This document shows positions 53,631 to 63,174 of a DNA stretch of 64,000 bases, piece by piece; positions within the stretch are counted from its first letter, which is position 1, and every line of letters begins with the position of its first letter. The translations under genes were made by a program, and so were the position numbers. Below the pieces are notes generated by a model. It was not told the origin of the DNA. It saw only the letters and a program-made list of their open reading frames with translations, and did not search any database. Source of the DNA: an uncultured Allomuricauda sp. GTDB lineage: Bacteria; Bacteroidota; Bacteroidia; Flavobacteriales; Flavobacteriaceae. The stretch lies in contig NZ_CANLYK010000001.1 of assembly GCF_947495325.1 (NCBI RefSeq), forward strand, positions 372,001 to 436,000, given 5' to 3'.

Positions 53631-54485
53631 TTATTGTTGGGACGCCTGCACTTCAACTACATATTTTGTGGTGTTCCGTCCTTTGGAATATACCACTCCT
53701 TTTATTGGTGGACAATCATGATAGTCCTTTCCGTGGGCAACTTTTAAATGGTTGTGCTCCACTAAAATGTTATTGGTAGGGTCAAATCCCACCCATCCAA
53801 CATTTGGAACAAATGCTTCTACCCAAGCATGCATTTGGGAATCTCCAAAATAGCCATTGCCTTGATGTAAATACCCGGACACATACCTGACCGGAATATT
53901 ATTTTCCCTTGCAATGGCACAGTATAAGTGTGCAAAATCCTGACAGACCCCATGTCTTTTTTCAATAACCTCATCCAAGCTTGTATGCACATCCGTAACG
54001 CCGACTTTAAAATATAAATGCTCAAAAACCCAGCTGTTCAATTCCAATAAGTTATCGAAAATCAATTTTGTTGAATCAAATAGAAATAGTGATTTGTACT
54101 TTTCAGCAAGTTTTGTAAAACGTGTTTTTCTCAAGAAGGGTTCATGATCGGCAATGAACACAATGTTGTTAATAGTAGCGTAATCTTCTGAAACTTCATG
54201 GTTCAGAATAAAATCATAAGGGTTTATTTCTTTTTTGACGAGCTTAAAACTGGCTTTAAAGGTTATTTTTTTAAAAAGTTGTTTAGGATGGATTCGAACC
54301 ACTTGAAAACCAAATCCATTTATGGAAACTTCGTTCAACGCTTTTAAACTGTTATCAAAATCCCAGGAAATAAGATCTTGGGTGGTGTTGTTTTCTGGAA
54401 TAATACAGAACTGCCAAAAGGCTTCGGAAACATCATTCTCATAAGAGTTTTCAGTACAGTAGGTTACTGTATATTCAAGCGACAT
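53631..54485 (-). CDS. Transglutaminase-like protein
   Basis: 284 residues. N-terminal beta domain (about 1-120), then transglutaminase-like catalytic triad: Cys in RHGVCQDFAHLYC, His in QMHAWVEAFVP, Asp in WVGFDPTNNILV. Belongs to the group usually found with alpha-E and circularly permuted ATP-grasp genes, as here (33-nt gap). The three are thought from comparative genomics to make or process a peptide/amide modification; no experimental role known to me. Confidence 0.92.
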   Translation of the reverse strand: MSLEYTVTYCTENSYENDVSEAFWQFCIIPENNTTQDLISWDFDNSLKALNEVSINGFGFQVVRIHPKQLFKKITFKASFKLVKKEINPYDFILNHEVSEDYATINNIVFIADHEPFLRKTRFTKLAEKYKSLFLFDSTKLIFDNLLELNSWVFEHLYFKVGVTDVHTSLDEVIEKRHGVCQDFAHLYCAIARENNIPVRYVSGYLHQGNGYFGDSQMHAWVEAFVPNVGWVGFDPTNNILVEHNHLKVAHGKDYHDCPPIKGVVYSKGRNTTKYVVEVQASQQ

Positions 54486-54518
54486 AGGGGTATAATTGAT
54501 TAAATATGGAAGGGGAAT

Positions 54519-55466
54519 TTAGTAATTAAAAAACTCTTGCTCCATTCTTTCACTAATTTTAAAAAGATCATCCAAAATCTGGTCTATAAAGCCTTTGATA
54601 TCTTTTTCAATCTCTTCGACCTGCATAAAGCTAAATTTAGACCTTAGTTTTCCAACTAAAAAGGAGGTAGAATTTTTTACGGGATATTTTGATTGGTCCA
54701 AAACCTGGACATGGCTGCAAATTTGATTTAGGCTGTTCATTACCGACCGCGGACAATCTGCGTTAAGCACAAGGAATTCAAGGGTAGTCACACTTGCGGG
54801 TGTCTTTTTATATAGGCGTCGCATCATGTCATAGGCCTCTGCACACTTTAGAAGCGTAGACCATTCGGAACTGTGGGCAATTTTATTGCCATAGCTTCCT
54901 TGAGCGTTTAAGGCATCATTGTATTTGGTATTGATTATCCGTATTATTTGTGTTGCCCTTTCAATGTTTATTCCAAGCATAATGATCGCGTAAACCTGAT
55001 CATGTAGTAATGTTCCCCTTATTTTATTTCTTAAAATGGAGGAACTTTCGGTAACGTTTACAGTGAAATCATAAAGACCACGTTTTACCAAAACATCAGA
55101 TTCATAATTCAATATGAAATGGTAAAACTTATTTATGGCCTCATATAGTTCGGTAGAAATTAAATCTCTAGCGCTATTGGCATTTTCTCGAATTGCTTTA
55201 ATATTATTTAGTATAGAATACGATTTGTCTGAATTTAGACCCAAATCATATATTACTTGTTCCTCATTCAGAATCAGTTCATCATTGCTTACCGGTCGCC
55301 CAACCATAAAAAGCATGGATTTCAATACAAACTGTCTGGACTGGGATAATGTATTGGGAGCATCCAAGGATGAAAAGTAATTCACGTTCATAAATCTGGC
55401 AATGTGCTCGGAACGTTCTATGTAACGACCCATCCAAAAAAGATTATTTGCAACTCTTGCAAGCAT
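54519..55466 (-). CDS. Alpha-E domain-containing protein
   Basis: 315 residues, almost wholly alpha-helical. N-terminus MLARVANNLFWMGRYIERSE is the hallmark of the alpha-E family. No catalytic residues are apparent. It sits between the ATP-grasp and transglutaminase genes with gaps of 9 and 33 nt, so the three are an operon. Function unknown. Confidence 0.93.
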   Translation of the reverse strand: MLARVANNLFWMGRYIERSEHIARFMNVNYFSSLDAPNTLSQSRQFVLKSMLFMVGRPVSNDELILNEEQVIYDLGLNSDKSYSILNNIKAIRENANSARDLISTELYEAINKFYHFILNYESDVLVKRGLYDFTVNVTESSSILRNKIRGTLLHDQVYAIIMLGINIERATQIIRIINTKYNDALNAQGSYGNKIAHSSEWSTLLKCAEAYDMMRRLYKKTPASVTTLEFLVLNADCPRSVMNSLNQICSHVQVLDQSKYPVKNSTSFLVGKLRSKFSFMQVEEIEKDIKGFIDQILDDLFKISERMEQEFFNY

Positions 55467-55475
55467 ATAGGCTGT

Positions 55476-56942
55476 TTATTTTTTTAGAACCCAAGTATCT
55501 TTGGAACCACCACCTTGGGATGAATTAACGATTAAGTTTCCTTCCTGTAATGCAACTCGGGTTAATCCTCCTTTCAATACAAATTCTTTATCCTTTCCCA
55601 ATAAGGTGAATGTTCTCAAATCAATATGTCGCTGTTCAAAAGAATTATTGTCCTCAATATATGTGGGGTGTACTGATAATGACAAAATAGGCTGGGCAAC
55701 ATATTTTCTTGGGTCTTTGAGTATTCGTTTTTTCACCTCTTCAATTTCATTTTTGGTTAGTTTATTTCCTATTGAAATTCCATAGCCTCCGGCTTCATCA
55801 ACCGGTTTAACCACAAGTTTGTCTACATTTTCCAAAACATACTTTAACTCATCCTGTCTGCTGCAATGGTAGGTTTTTACGTTACTGAGTATGGGTTCTT
55901 CATCCAAGTAATATTTTATGATTTCGGGCATATACGTATAGATTGCCTTGTCATCAGCAACTCCTGTTCCAGGTGCATTTGCTAAACAAACATTACCTTT
56001 TCTATAGGCTGAAAATAGACCTGGAAGCCCTAGTGTAGAATCTGGGTTGAACTCTAGAGGGTCTATAAAAAGGTCATCTATGCGTCTATAAATCACATCT
56101 ACTTTCTTTGGTCCATTGATGGTTTTCATGTAGACAAAGTCATTCTCCACAAACAAATCCCTACCTTCAACAAGCTCAACCCCCATAGCTTTTGCTAGAT
56201 ATGAATGCTCGTAATACGCAGAGTTGTACATGCCGGGTGTAATGACCACACAGGTAGGTATATCTACACCTTGTGGTTTGACACTTTCAAGAATCTCCAT
56301 GAGATTTTCGGCATAATTGGTAACGGTATGCGCTTGATAATGATTAAAAACCCCAAAAAGTGCTCTTTTAAGTGCTGTACGATTACATATTACATAGCTT
56401 ACTCCCGATGGACATCGAATATTATCTTCCAGTACATAATAATTTCCATCAGCATGTTTTATGATATCAATTCCAGAAACATGATTATATATGCCTTTGG
56501 GAGGATCTACACCAATCATTTGATGGAGATAGTTTGATGATGAACTCAGAAGCTCTAGAGGTACTATTTTATCCTTGATTATTTTTTTGTCATGGTAAAC
56601 ATCCCATAAAAAAAGATTTAAAGCCCTACTACGTTGAATAGATCCAGCTTCAATGGTGTTCCACTCATCAGCGTCTATTATTCTGGGAAAGAGGTCAAAG
56701 GGAAAAATCTTTTCCTTTGCTTCCTTTTCACCATAAACTTGAAATGTGATCCCTTGATTAAAGAATGAAGCCTTTGCCTTGTTGTTCAATTGAACATACT
56801 CAGCAACAGAGTGGTATCCGTATAGGTCAAACAGTTTTTTATAAATGGATTTGGCATCTCCATTACTGTTAAAAACTTCATCAAAAAAGCCATCTTTTTT
56901 ATTGTAAGATGAAAATATTTGGTGTTCGGTGTTTGGCTTCAT
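55476..56942 (-). CDS. Circularly permuted type 2 ATP-grasp protein
   Basis: 488 residues. Matches the DUF404/DUF407 circularly permuted ATP-grasp family: RIIDADEWNTIEAGSIQRSR, PKGIYNHVSGIDIIKHADG, YYVLEDNIRCPSGVSYVI, DVIYRRIDDLF, VKPVDEAGGYGI. An ATP-dependent carboxylate-amine (peptide) ligase is expected. First gene of the operon with alpha-E and transglutaminase; no other clear target gene near. The AT-rich 189-nt region upstream presumably holds the promoter. Confidence 0.94.
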   Translation of the reverse strand: MKPNTEHQIFSSYNKKDGFFDEVFNSNGDAKSIYKKLFDLYGYHSVAEYVQLNNKAKASFFNQGITFQVYGEKEAKEKIFPFDLFPRIIDADEWNTIEAGSIQRSRALNLFLWDVYHDKKIIKDKIVPLELLSSSSNYLHQMIGVDPPKGIYNHVSGIDIIKHADGNYYVLEDNIRCPSGVSYVICNRTALKRALFGVFNHYQAHTVTNYAENLMEILESVKPQGVDIPTCVVITPGMYNSAYYEHSYLAKAMGVELVEGRDLFVENDFVYMKTINGPKKVDVIYRRIDDLFIDPLEFNPDSTLGLPGLFSAYRKGNVCLANAPGTGVADDKAIYTYMPEIIKYYLDEEPILSNVKTYHCSRQDELKYVLENVDKLVVKPVDEAGGYGISIGNKLTKNEIEEVKKRILKDPRKYVAQPILSLSVHPTYIEDNNSFEQRHIDLRTFTLLGKDKEFVLKGGLTRVALQEGNLIVNSSQGGGSKDTWVLKK

Positions 56943-57131
56943 AAATCTTCATAAAAATTATAACATTAAATTCACAATATTGATGGGATTATTATAAAAA
57001 TGAACCTTTAAAATGATGAATTTGATAAAATTTACGCTATAATATTACAGAATCATAACTCATAAAAAGCTAAGTGTTATACACATACTTTAGGTCTTTT
57101 TTAACTATTTTTAGGTAGAACTAACTCAGAC

Positions 57132-59534
57132 ATGAAAAAATATATTTTTTACATTTTGCAAATAGTATTTGCAACAGGATTTCTAAATGCCCAAAGTTTT
57201 GATAAGACCAAAAATTACCAAAAATTCAACGGGTATTTCAATTTTTACTATGACGACGCAACGGACAAGATTTTTTTGGAAGTAAATGAACTTGAAAAAG
57301 AATTTCTGTATGTGTATTCACTAAGTAGTGGCATAGGTAGTAATGATATTGGCTTGGATAGAGGTCAATTGGGCAATGAACAGGTTGTTTTCTTTAGAAA
57401 AGCAGGGAACAAATTATTATTGATACAGCCCAATTTGAAGTTTAGGGCGCTTACCCAAAATGAATTGGAAAAAAAGTCGGTGGAACAGGCTTTTGCCAAA
57501 TCTGTTCTTCATGGGTTTAAAATTGAAGAGGAGTCCAAAGGAAACTATTTGGTTGATATTACTGATTTCTTAATGCGGGATGCCCATGGTGTCTCCAATA
57601 GGTTAAAGCAAAGCAAACAAGGCTCTTACAGTCTGGATAAATCCAAGAGTGCGTTGGCTTTTGAGCGAACCAAGGCTTTTCCAAAAAATGTAGAGTTTGA
57701 TGTAACCCTTACTTTTACCGGTAGTGCAGAGGGTGGTTTTATTCGTTCCGTAACCCCAAACCCTGGTTTGGTAACGGTAGCGCAACACCATTCCCTAATT
57801 GAATTGCCAGATGATACGTATGAAAAAAGGGTTTTTGACCCACGCTGTGGTTCTTATCCTTTTTCCTATTATGATTATGCAACTCCCGTACAGGAACCGA
57901 TTCTTAAGCGTTTTGTTACCCGGCATCGACTTAAAAAAAAGAATCCTGCAGCTGATGTTAGCGAAGCTGAAGAACCCATAATCTATTATTTGGATAATGG
58001 AACTCCAGAACCTGTGCGTTCTGCATTATTGGAAGGAGGTAGATGGTGGAACCAAGCTTTTGAAGCCATAGGATACAAAGATGCTTTTCAATTAAAAATT
58101 CTACCTGATGATGCTGATCCTCTGGATGCCCGGTATAATGTTATCCAATGGGTACATCGTTCAACAAGAGGGTGGAGCTATGGGAGCAGCATTACAGACC
58201 CACGCACAGGTGAAATTATAAAAGGGCATGTAAGTTTGGGAAGTTTACGAATACGTCAAGATTTTTTGATTGCACAAGCCTTGATGAACCAACCTTTTGC
58301 GGAACGTGATGATAACTACGAACCTATGCTGGAAATGGCCTTGGCTAGGATTAGGCAATTATCCGCACATGAAATTGGTCATACGCTTGGCTTTGCACAC
58401 AATTTTGCGGCAAGTACAAACGGCAGGGCTTCCGTTATGGATTACCCACATCCGCAATTTGAAGTGGAAGGCAATACAATCAGTTTTTCAAATGCATATG
58501 ATATTGGAATAGGGGAATGGGATAAAGTTATTGTGGCCTATTCCTATTCTGATTTCCCAAACAACACTAACGAAAAAGAAGGATTGGATGCTATATTGAA
58601 ACAAGCACAGGCTGATGACCTTCGGTATATTTCAGATCAAGATGCCCGTCCACAAGGAGGTGCACATGCACTTGCGCATCTGTGGGATAATGGAAAAGAT
58701 GCTGCCCAGGAATTGGATAAGGTGCTAAACATCAGAAAAACTGCAATCGCTAACTTTTCAATGGATAACATACGTACTGGAGAACCAAACTCTATGTTGG
58801 AGGATGTTTTTGCACCACTCTATTTTTTTCACAGATACCAAACGGAGGCTGTTTCTAAACTTGTGGGAGGATTGGATTACAATTATACCATTAAAGGAGA
58901 TGGGCAACGTACGGTTCATACCATAAATTCAACTACACAGGAAAATGCCTTAAAGTCAATTTTAAAAACTCTAAATGCTGAAGAAATTGCTATTCCAAAG
59001 GATAAATTGAATCTATTTCCTCCAAGAGCAATTGGTTATGGGCGCAGTCGGGAGTCTTTTAAAGGAAGAATGGGGGTATCTTTTGATGCTCTTTCAGCAG
59101 CTGAAACTTCGGCAGATATGACCTTAAGACTTTTATTGCATCCAGAAAGAGCGTCGCGTTTAATTCAGCAGAAAAGTTTGGACAAAAACCAAATTGGTTT
59201 GACTGATGTTTTAAATACTTTGGTCAAAAGTACTTTGGAAGAATCCCATAAAGAGGCCTATTTGGATGAAGTACAACGGACCATAAATTTTAGGGTACTC
59301 AATCATATTTTAAATTTAGCCGCAGCAGATGCAGTGCACCCGCAGGTAAATGCAATTTCAATTGAGGCATTAAAAACAATTAGAACTTCACTCCTAAATA
59401 ATGGGAAGAGCGCAATTTCTGCAGAAATGGTCAGACTGATAGATAGTTTTCTTAAAAACCCTTCAAGTTTTAAAGTAGTTCCATCTCCTAAGATTCCTGA
59501 TGGTTCGCCCATTGGGATGAATTGTATGGACTAA
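57132..59534 (+). CDS. Secreted zinc-dependent metalloprotease (DUF5117/DUF4953 type)
   Basis: 800 residues with signal peptide (YIFYILQIVFATGFLNAQ). The catalytic motif HEIGHTLGFAHN (HExxHxxGxxH, from about residue 413) and Met-turn SVMDYPHP are clear metzincin features. The flanking regions (FDKTKNYQKFNGYFNFYYDD and VQWVHRSTRGWSYGSSITD) are those of the large Bacteroidota DUF5117/DUF4953 proteases. Periplasmic or secreted; target unknown. Threonine aldolase follows after 12 nt. Confidence 0.93.
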   Translation: MKKYIFYILQIVFATGFLNAQSFDKTKNYQKFNGYFNFYYDDATDKIFLEVNELEKEFLYVYSLSSGIGSNDIGLDRGQLGNEQVVFFRKAGNKLLLIQPNLKFRALTQNELEKKSVEQAFAKSVLHGFKIEEESKGNYLVDITDFLMRDAHGVSNRLKQSKQGSYSLDKSKSALAFERTKAFPKNVEFDVTLTFTGSAEGGFIRSVTPNPGLVTVAQHHSLIELPDDTYEKRVFDPRCGSYPFSYYDYATPVQEPILKRFVTRHRLKKKNPAADVSEAEEPIIYYLDNGTPEPVRSALLEGGRWWNQAFEAIGYKDAFQLKILPDDADPLDARYNVIQWVHRSTRGWSYGSSITDPRTGEIIKGHVSLGSLRIRQDFLIAQALMNQPFAERDDNYEPMLEMALARIRQLSAHEIGHTLGFAHNFAASTNGRASVMDYPHPQFEVEGNTISFSNAYDIGIGEWDKVIVAYSYSDFPNNTNEKEGLDAILKQAQADDLRYISDQDARPQGGAHALAHLWDNGKDAAQELDKVLNIRKTAIANFSMDNIRTGEPNSMLEDVFAPLYFFHRYQTEAVSKLVGGLDYNYTIKGDGQRTVHTINSTTQENALKSILKTLNAEEIAIPKDKLNLFPPRAIGYGRSRESFKGRMGVSFDALSAAETSADMTLRLLLHPERASRLIQQKSLDKNQIGLTDVLNTLVKSTLEESHKEAYLDEVQRTINFRVLNHILNLAAADAVHPQVNAISIEALKTIRTSLLNNGKSAISAEMVRLIDSFLKNPSSFKVVPSPKIPDGSPIGMNCMD

Positions 59535-59546
59535 ATCAAATACTTT

Positions 59547-60572
59547 ATGAAAATCAATCTGATTAGTGATACGGTCACCAAACCAACTGTGGGAATGCTG
59601 GAAGCCATGATGACCGCTGAGGTGGGTGATGATGTTTTTAAAGCTGATCCAAGTGTGAATGCTTTGGAGGAAAAAGTGGCAAAACTTTTTGGTATGGAAG
59701 CCGCGCTTTTTTTTCCTAGTGGAACAATGACAAATCAAACAGCAATTAAACTGCATACCCAACCAGGAGAACAGTTAATTTGTGATAAATATGCCCATAT
59801 CTATAATTATGAAGGGGGTGGGGTAAGTTTTAACAGTGGAGTGTCCTGTAAATTAGTAGATGGTGAGCGGGGAATGATGAAGGCCGAACAAGTTGAACAA
59901 GCCATAAACCCTCCAGATTTTTATCATAGTCCCTTAACAAAGCTGGTCTGTATTGAAAACACCACCAATAAAGGTGGAGGTGCCTGTTGGGATTTTGAGG
60001 AATTGAAGAGAATCAAAACGATTTGTGATGCCAATGGACTAAACTACCATTTGGATGGTGCACGTATTTGGAATGCCTTAGTCGCAAAAAATGAGGCTGC
60101 AAAGGATTATGGAGCCTTGTTTGATTCTATTAGTGTTTGTTTGAGTAAAGGACTGGGTTGTCCTGTAGGTTCGGTTTTGGTTGGAGATAAAAAGTTAATA
60201 GATGATGCGCTTCGAGTAAGGAAAGTGTTGGGTGGTGGTATGCGCCAAGCAGGATTTTTGACTGCAGCAGGCATTTATGCTTTGGACAACCATATTGAAC
60301 GATTGGTTGATGATCACAATAGAGCTAAGGAAATAGGTGAAGTTCTTTCAGGGCTGGATTTCATTAAAAAAGTAGAACCCATAGAGACCAATATCATCAT
60401 TTTTGAGTTGGATGAATCAAAAATATCTTCTGAACTATTTTTATCCAAATTGGAAGAAAAAGACATCTCAATCATAGGGATGGGGCAAGGAAAACTAAGA
60501 ATTGTAACCCATTTAGACTACACCGAGGAAATGCACCTACATTTTTTAAAAATATTGAAGACAATAGGGTAG
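59547..60572 (+). CDS. ltaE: Low-specificity L-threonine aldolase
   Basis: 341 residues, fold-type I PLP enzyme. N-terminus INLISDTVTKPTVGM, AEVGDDVFKADPSVN and the PLP lysine near residue 201 in CLSKGLGCPVGSVLVG. It splits L-threonine or allo-threonine into glycine and acetaldehyde. Gene spacing of 12 nt suggests cotranscription with the metalloprotease gene; the ybaB gene converges 5 nt away. Confidence 0.94.
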   Translation: MKINLISDTVTKPTVGMLEAMMTAEVGDDVFKADPSVNALEEKVAKLFGMEAALFFPSGTMTNQTAIKLHTQPGEQLICDKYAHIYNYEGGGVSFNSGVSCKLVDGERGMMKAEQVEQAINPPDFYHSPLTKLVCIENTTNKGGGACWDFEELKRIKTICDANGLNYHLDGARIWNALVAKNEAAKDYGALFDSISVCLSKGLGCPVGSVLVGDKKLIDDALRVRKVLGGGMRQAGFLTAAGIYALDNHIERLVDDHNRAKEIGEVLSGLDFIKKVEPIETNIIIFELDESKISSELFLSKLEEKDISIIGMGQGKLRIVTHLDYTEEMHLHFLKILKTIG

Positions 60573-60577
60573 TAGTG

Positions 60578-60904
60578 CTATTTAAACAAAGAATCCATTC
60601 CAGGGATGTTGGGCATCCCATCCTTAGCAACGGCTGCCAATTCTGTTTCATTGACATTGGTTGCCTTTTCAATAGCCTTGTTTAAGGTAAGAACAAGATA
60701 GTCTTCAAGCTGTTCTTTGTCCTGCAAAAGAGAATCATCAATTTCTATTGACTTGATTTCTCTATTGGCTGTTAGCGTAACCTTCAATTTTCCATCTGAA
60801 GATGTTTCATCAATCAAAACGGTATTCAGTCGTTCTTTGGTCGCTTTTACTTTTTCTTGGGTTTCCTTTAATTTCCCCATCATTCCCATAATATCTCCAA
60901 ACAT
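60578..60904 (-). CDS. ybaB: YbaB/EbfC nucleoid-associated protein
   Basis: 108 residues. N-terminus [20 protein letters not shown] and [21 protein letters not shown] are typical of the family, small DNA-binding dimers often near dnaX/recR. Here it stands alone. A TACTTTTG box at 60933-60940 on its strand lies 28 nt before the start, back to back with the S9 peptidase gene. Confidence 0.93.
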   Translation of the reverse strand: MFGDIMGMMGKLKETQEKVKATKERLNTVLIDETSSDGKLKVTLTANREIKSIEIDDSLLQDKEQLEDYLVLTLNKAIEKATNVNETELAAVAKDGMPNIPGMDSLFK

Positions 60905-60964
60905 CTTAGTTCTGATTATCGTTAAAACATTTCAAAAGTAGTAATTTGCCATAAATCAAAAACT

Positions 60965-63103
60965 ATGAAGCACTTAGTTTTAAAAAGTACTTTTTTCATT
61001 TTATATCTTACTTTTGCCGCCTCTTGTCAAAATAGTAAAGAAGAGCCTATGGGTGCCCAATATCCAATTGCAAAAAAGATTCCCACAAAACTTGAAAAAC
61101 ACGGTGATGTTAGAATTGACGATTACTATTGGATGAACAATAGGGAGGATCAAGAAGTGTTGGATCATTTGAATGCGGAGAATACGTATTATAATACGAT
61201 GACTGCGCATACCAAAAAGTTTCAGGAAGCGCTTTTTCAAGAAATGAAATCCAGAATTAAAGAAGATGATTCTTCCGTTCCGTATAAATACAATGGTTAT
61301 TGGTATATCACCAAATATGAAACTGGACAAGAATACCCCATCTATTCAAGGAAAAAGGGAACACAACAAGCAGATGAGGAAGTAATGTTCAATTGCAATG
61401 AATTGGCAAAAGACCATGACTATTATAATCTAAGAGGAATATCAATCAGTCCAGATAATACACTGGCTTCCTTTGCTGTGGACACCATTTCCCGAAGGCA
61501 ATATGACATTCAAGTTAAAAATTTGATAACAGGGGAAGTGTATCCAGATAAAATTGAGAACACCACAGGTAGTTCCGTTTGGGCAAACGATGGGAAAACA
61601 TTGTTCTACGCGAAAAAAGATTCCGTGACCCTTCGTTCGGACAAAATTTATAGACATGAATTGGGAACTGATTCGGCAGATGATGTTCTGGTCTTTCATG
61701 AAAAAGATTCAACGTTCAACACTTTTGTCTACAAATCCAAATCGAAAAAATATATAATAATAGGGTCTTCAAGTACACTTACTTCTGAATATCAAATTTT
61801 GAGTTCTGACGAGCCTAAAGGTGATTTTAAAGTTTTTTCGTCAAGAGAACGAGGTTTAGAGTATTCAATTTTACATTATAATGGAAGCTTCTATATCCTT
61901 ACCAATAAGAACGGAGCTACCAATTTTAAATTGATGAAAACTTCTGAAGAAAACACAGCTTCAAAAGATTGGAAAGAATTTATTCCACATCGAAAAGATG
62001 TCTTATTAGAGGGTGTGGATATTTTTAAAGAGTATTATGTGCTTTCAGAAAGGGAAAATGGCCTAAATAGGTTGAAAGTTTCCCGTTGGGACAAAACCGA
62101 TAGTTATCATTTGCCCTTTACGAGCGAGACTTATATTGCAGGAACCTCTGTAAATGTAGATTTTGACACCAACATACTTCGATATTACTATAATGAAATG
62201 GGCGCGCCTTATGCAATCATTGATTTTAATATGGAGGACAAGACTAAAAAGATTTTAAAGGAACAAGAAGTCCTTGGAGGACATTTTGACAAAGCAAACT
62301 ACCGAACAAAAAGAGTATGGGCCACAGCCCATGATGGTGTAAAAATACCTATCTCACTGGTTTACCATAAAAATATCAAGTTGGACGGAACAAGTCCGCT
62401 TTTACAATATGCATATGGATCCTATGGCAGTACAATCGACCCCTATTTCTCCTCTATTAGATTAAGTCTGTTGGACAGAGGGTTTATATACGCCATTGCC
62501 CATGTACGGGGAGGGGAGTATTTGGGAAGGCCCTGGTATGAAAATGGGAAACTGCTTCAAAAGAAAAATACGTTTACGGATTTCATTGATTGTTCCAAAT
62601 TTCTAATTAAAGAAAAATACACAAGTGCGGAACACTTGTACGCTTCAGGTGGTTCCGCAGGAGGGCTTTTAATGGGAGCAATAGTAAATATGGAGCCAGA
62701 ACTGTATAATGGGGTAGTTGCCTCTGTGCCTTTTGTTGATGTAGTAACAACTATGCTGGATGACACCATTCCCTTGACCACTGGAGAGTACGATGAGTGG
62801 GGAAATCCTGGCGATAAGGAATATTATGACTATATGAAATCCTATTCCCCATATGATAATGTAACGGCAATGAACTATCCAAATATGTACGTTTCAACTG
62901 GACTGCACGATTCACAGGTGCAATACTGGGAGCCCGCTAAATGGGTGGCAAAGCTAAGGGAATATAAAACTGGTGATAATCTCTTGTTTCTTGATACGAA
63001 TATGGATGCCGGACATGGAGGAGCATCAGGGCGTTTTGAATCCCTCAAGGAAACTGCAAAAGAGTACGCCTTTATTCTAGATTTAGAAGGAAAAATCCTT
63101 TAA
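60965..63103 (+). CDS. S9 family peptidase (oligopeptidase B-like lipoprotein)
   Basis: 712 residues. Lipobox LTFAASC. N-terminal beta-propeller, then the alpha/beta hydrolase with the nucleophile Ser near residue 564 in ASGGSAGGLLMGA, and catalytic His in MDAGHGGASGRFE; PYSPYDNVTAMNYPNM-type text precedes the Asp loop (GLHDSQVQYWEP). The pattern YYWMNNREDQEVLDHL is typical of oligopeptidase B. Expected to cut short peptides after basic residues in the periplasm. Confidence 0.94.
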   Translation: MKHLVLKSTFFILYLTFAASCQNSKEEPMGAQYPIAKKIPTKLEKHGDVRIDDYYWMNNREDQEVLDHLNAENTYYNTMTAHTKKFQEALFQEMKSRIKEDDSSVPYKYNGYWYITKYETGQEYPIYSRKKGTQQADEEVMFNCNELAKDHDYYNLRGISISPDNTLASFAVDTISRRQYDIQVKNLITGEVYPDKIENTTGSSVWANDGKTLFYAKKDSVTLRSDKIYRHELGTDSADDVLVFHEKDSTFNTFVYKSKSKKYIIIGSSSTLTSEYQILSSDEPKGDFKVFSSRERGLEYSILHYNGSFYILTNKNGATNFKLMKTSEENTASKDWKEFIPHRKDVLLEGVDIFKEYYVLSERENGLNRLKVSRWDKTDSYHLPFTSETYIAGTSVNVDFDTNILRYYYNEMGAPYAIIDFNMEDKTKKILKEQEVLGGHFDKANYRTKRVWATAHDGVKIPISLVYHKNIKLDGTSPLLQYAYGSYGSTIDPYFSSIRLSLLDRGFIYAIAHVRGGEYLGRPWYENGKLLQKKNTFTDFIDCSKFLIKEKYTSAEHLYASGGSAGGLLMGAIVNMEPELYNGVVASVPFVDVVTTMLDDTIPLTTGEYDEWGNPGDKEYYDYMKSYSPYDNVTAMNYPNMYVSTGLHDSQVQYWEPAKWVAKLREYKTGDNLLFLDTNMDAGHGGASGRFESLKETAKEYAFILDLEGKIL

Positions 63104-63114
63104 AATAAAAATAC

Positions 63115-63138
63115 TATTTTTGTGCCGGACTAATTTTG
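63115..63138 (+). promoter_or_regulatory. Two -7-type boxes before the cysteine synthase-like gene
   Basis: TATTTTTG (63115-63122) and TAATTTTG (63131-63138), both exact TAnnTTTG, in tandem; 37-53 nt before the ATG at 63175. No clear -33 element for either. Confidence 0.45.
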
Positions 63139-63174
63139 ATACAAACAAGATTAATTCCTTACCTAAACCCAGTT

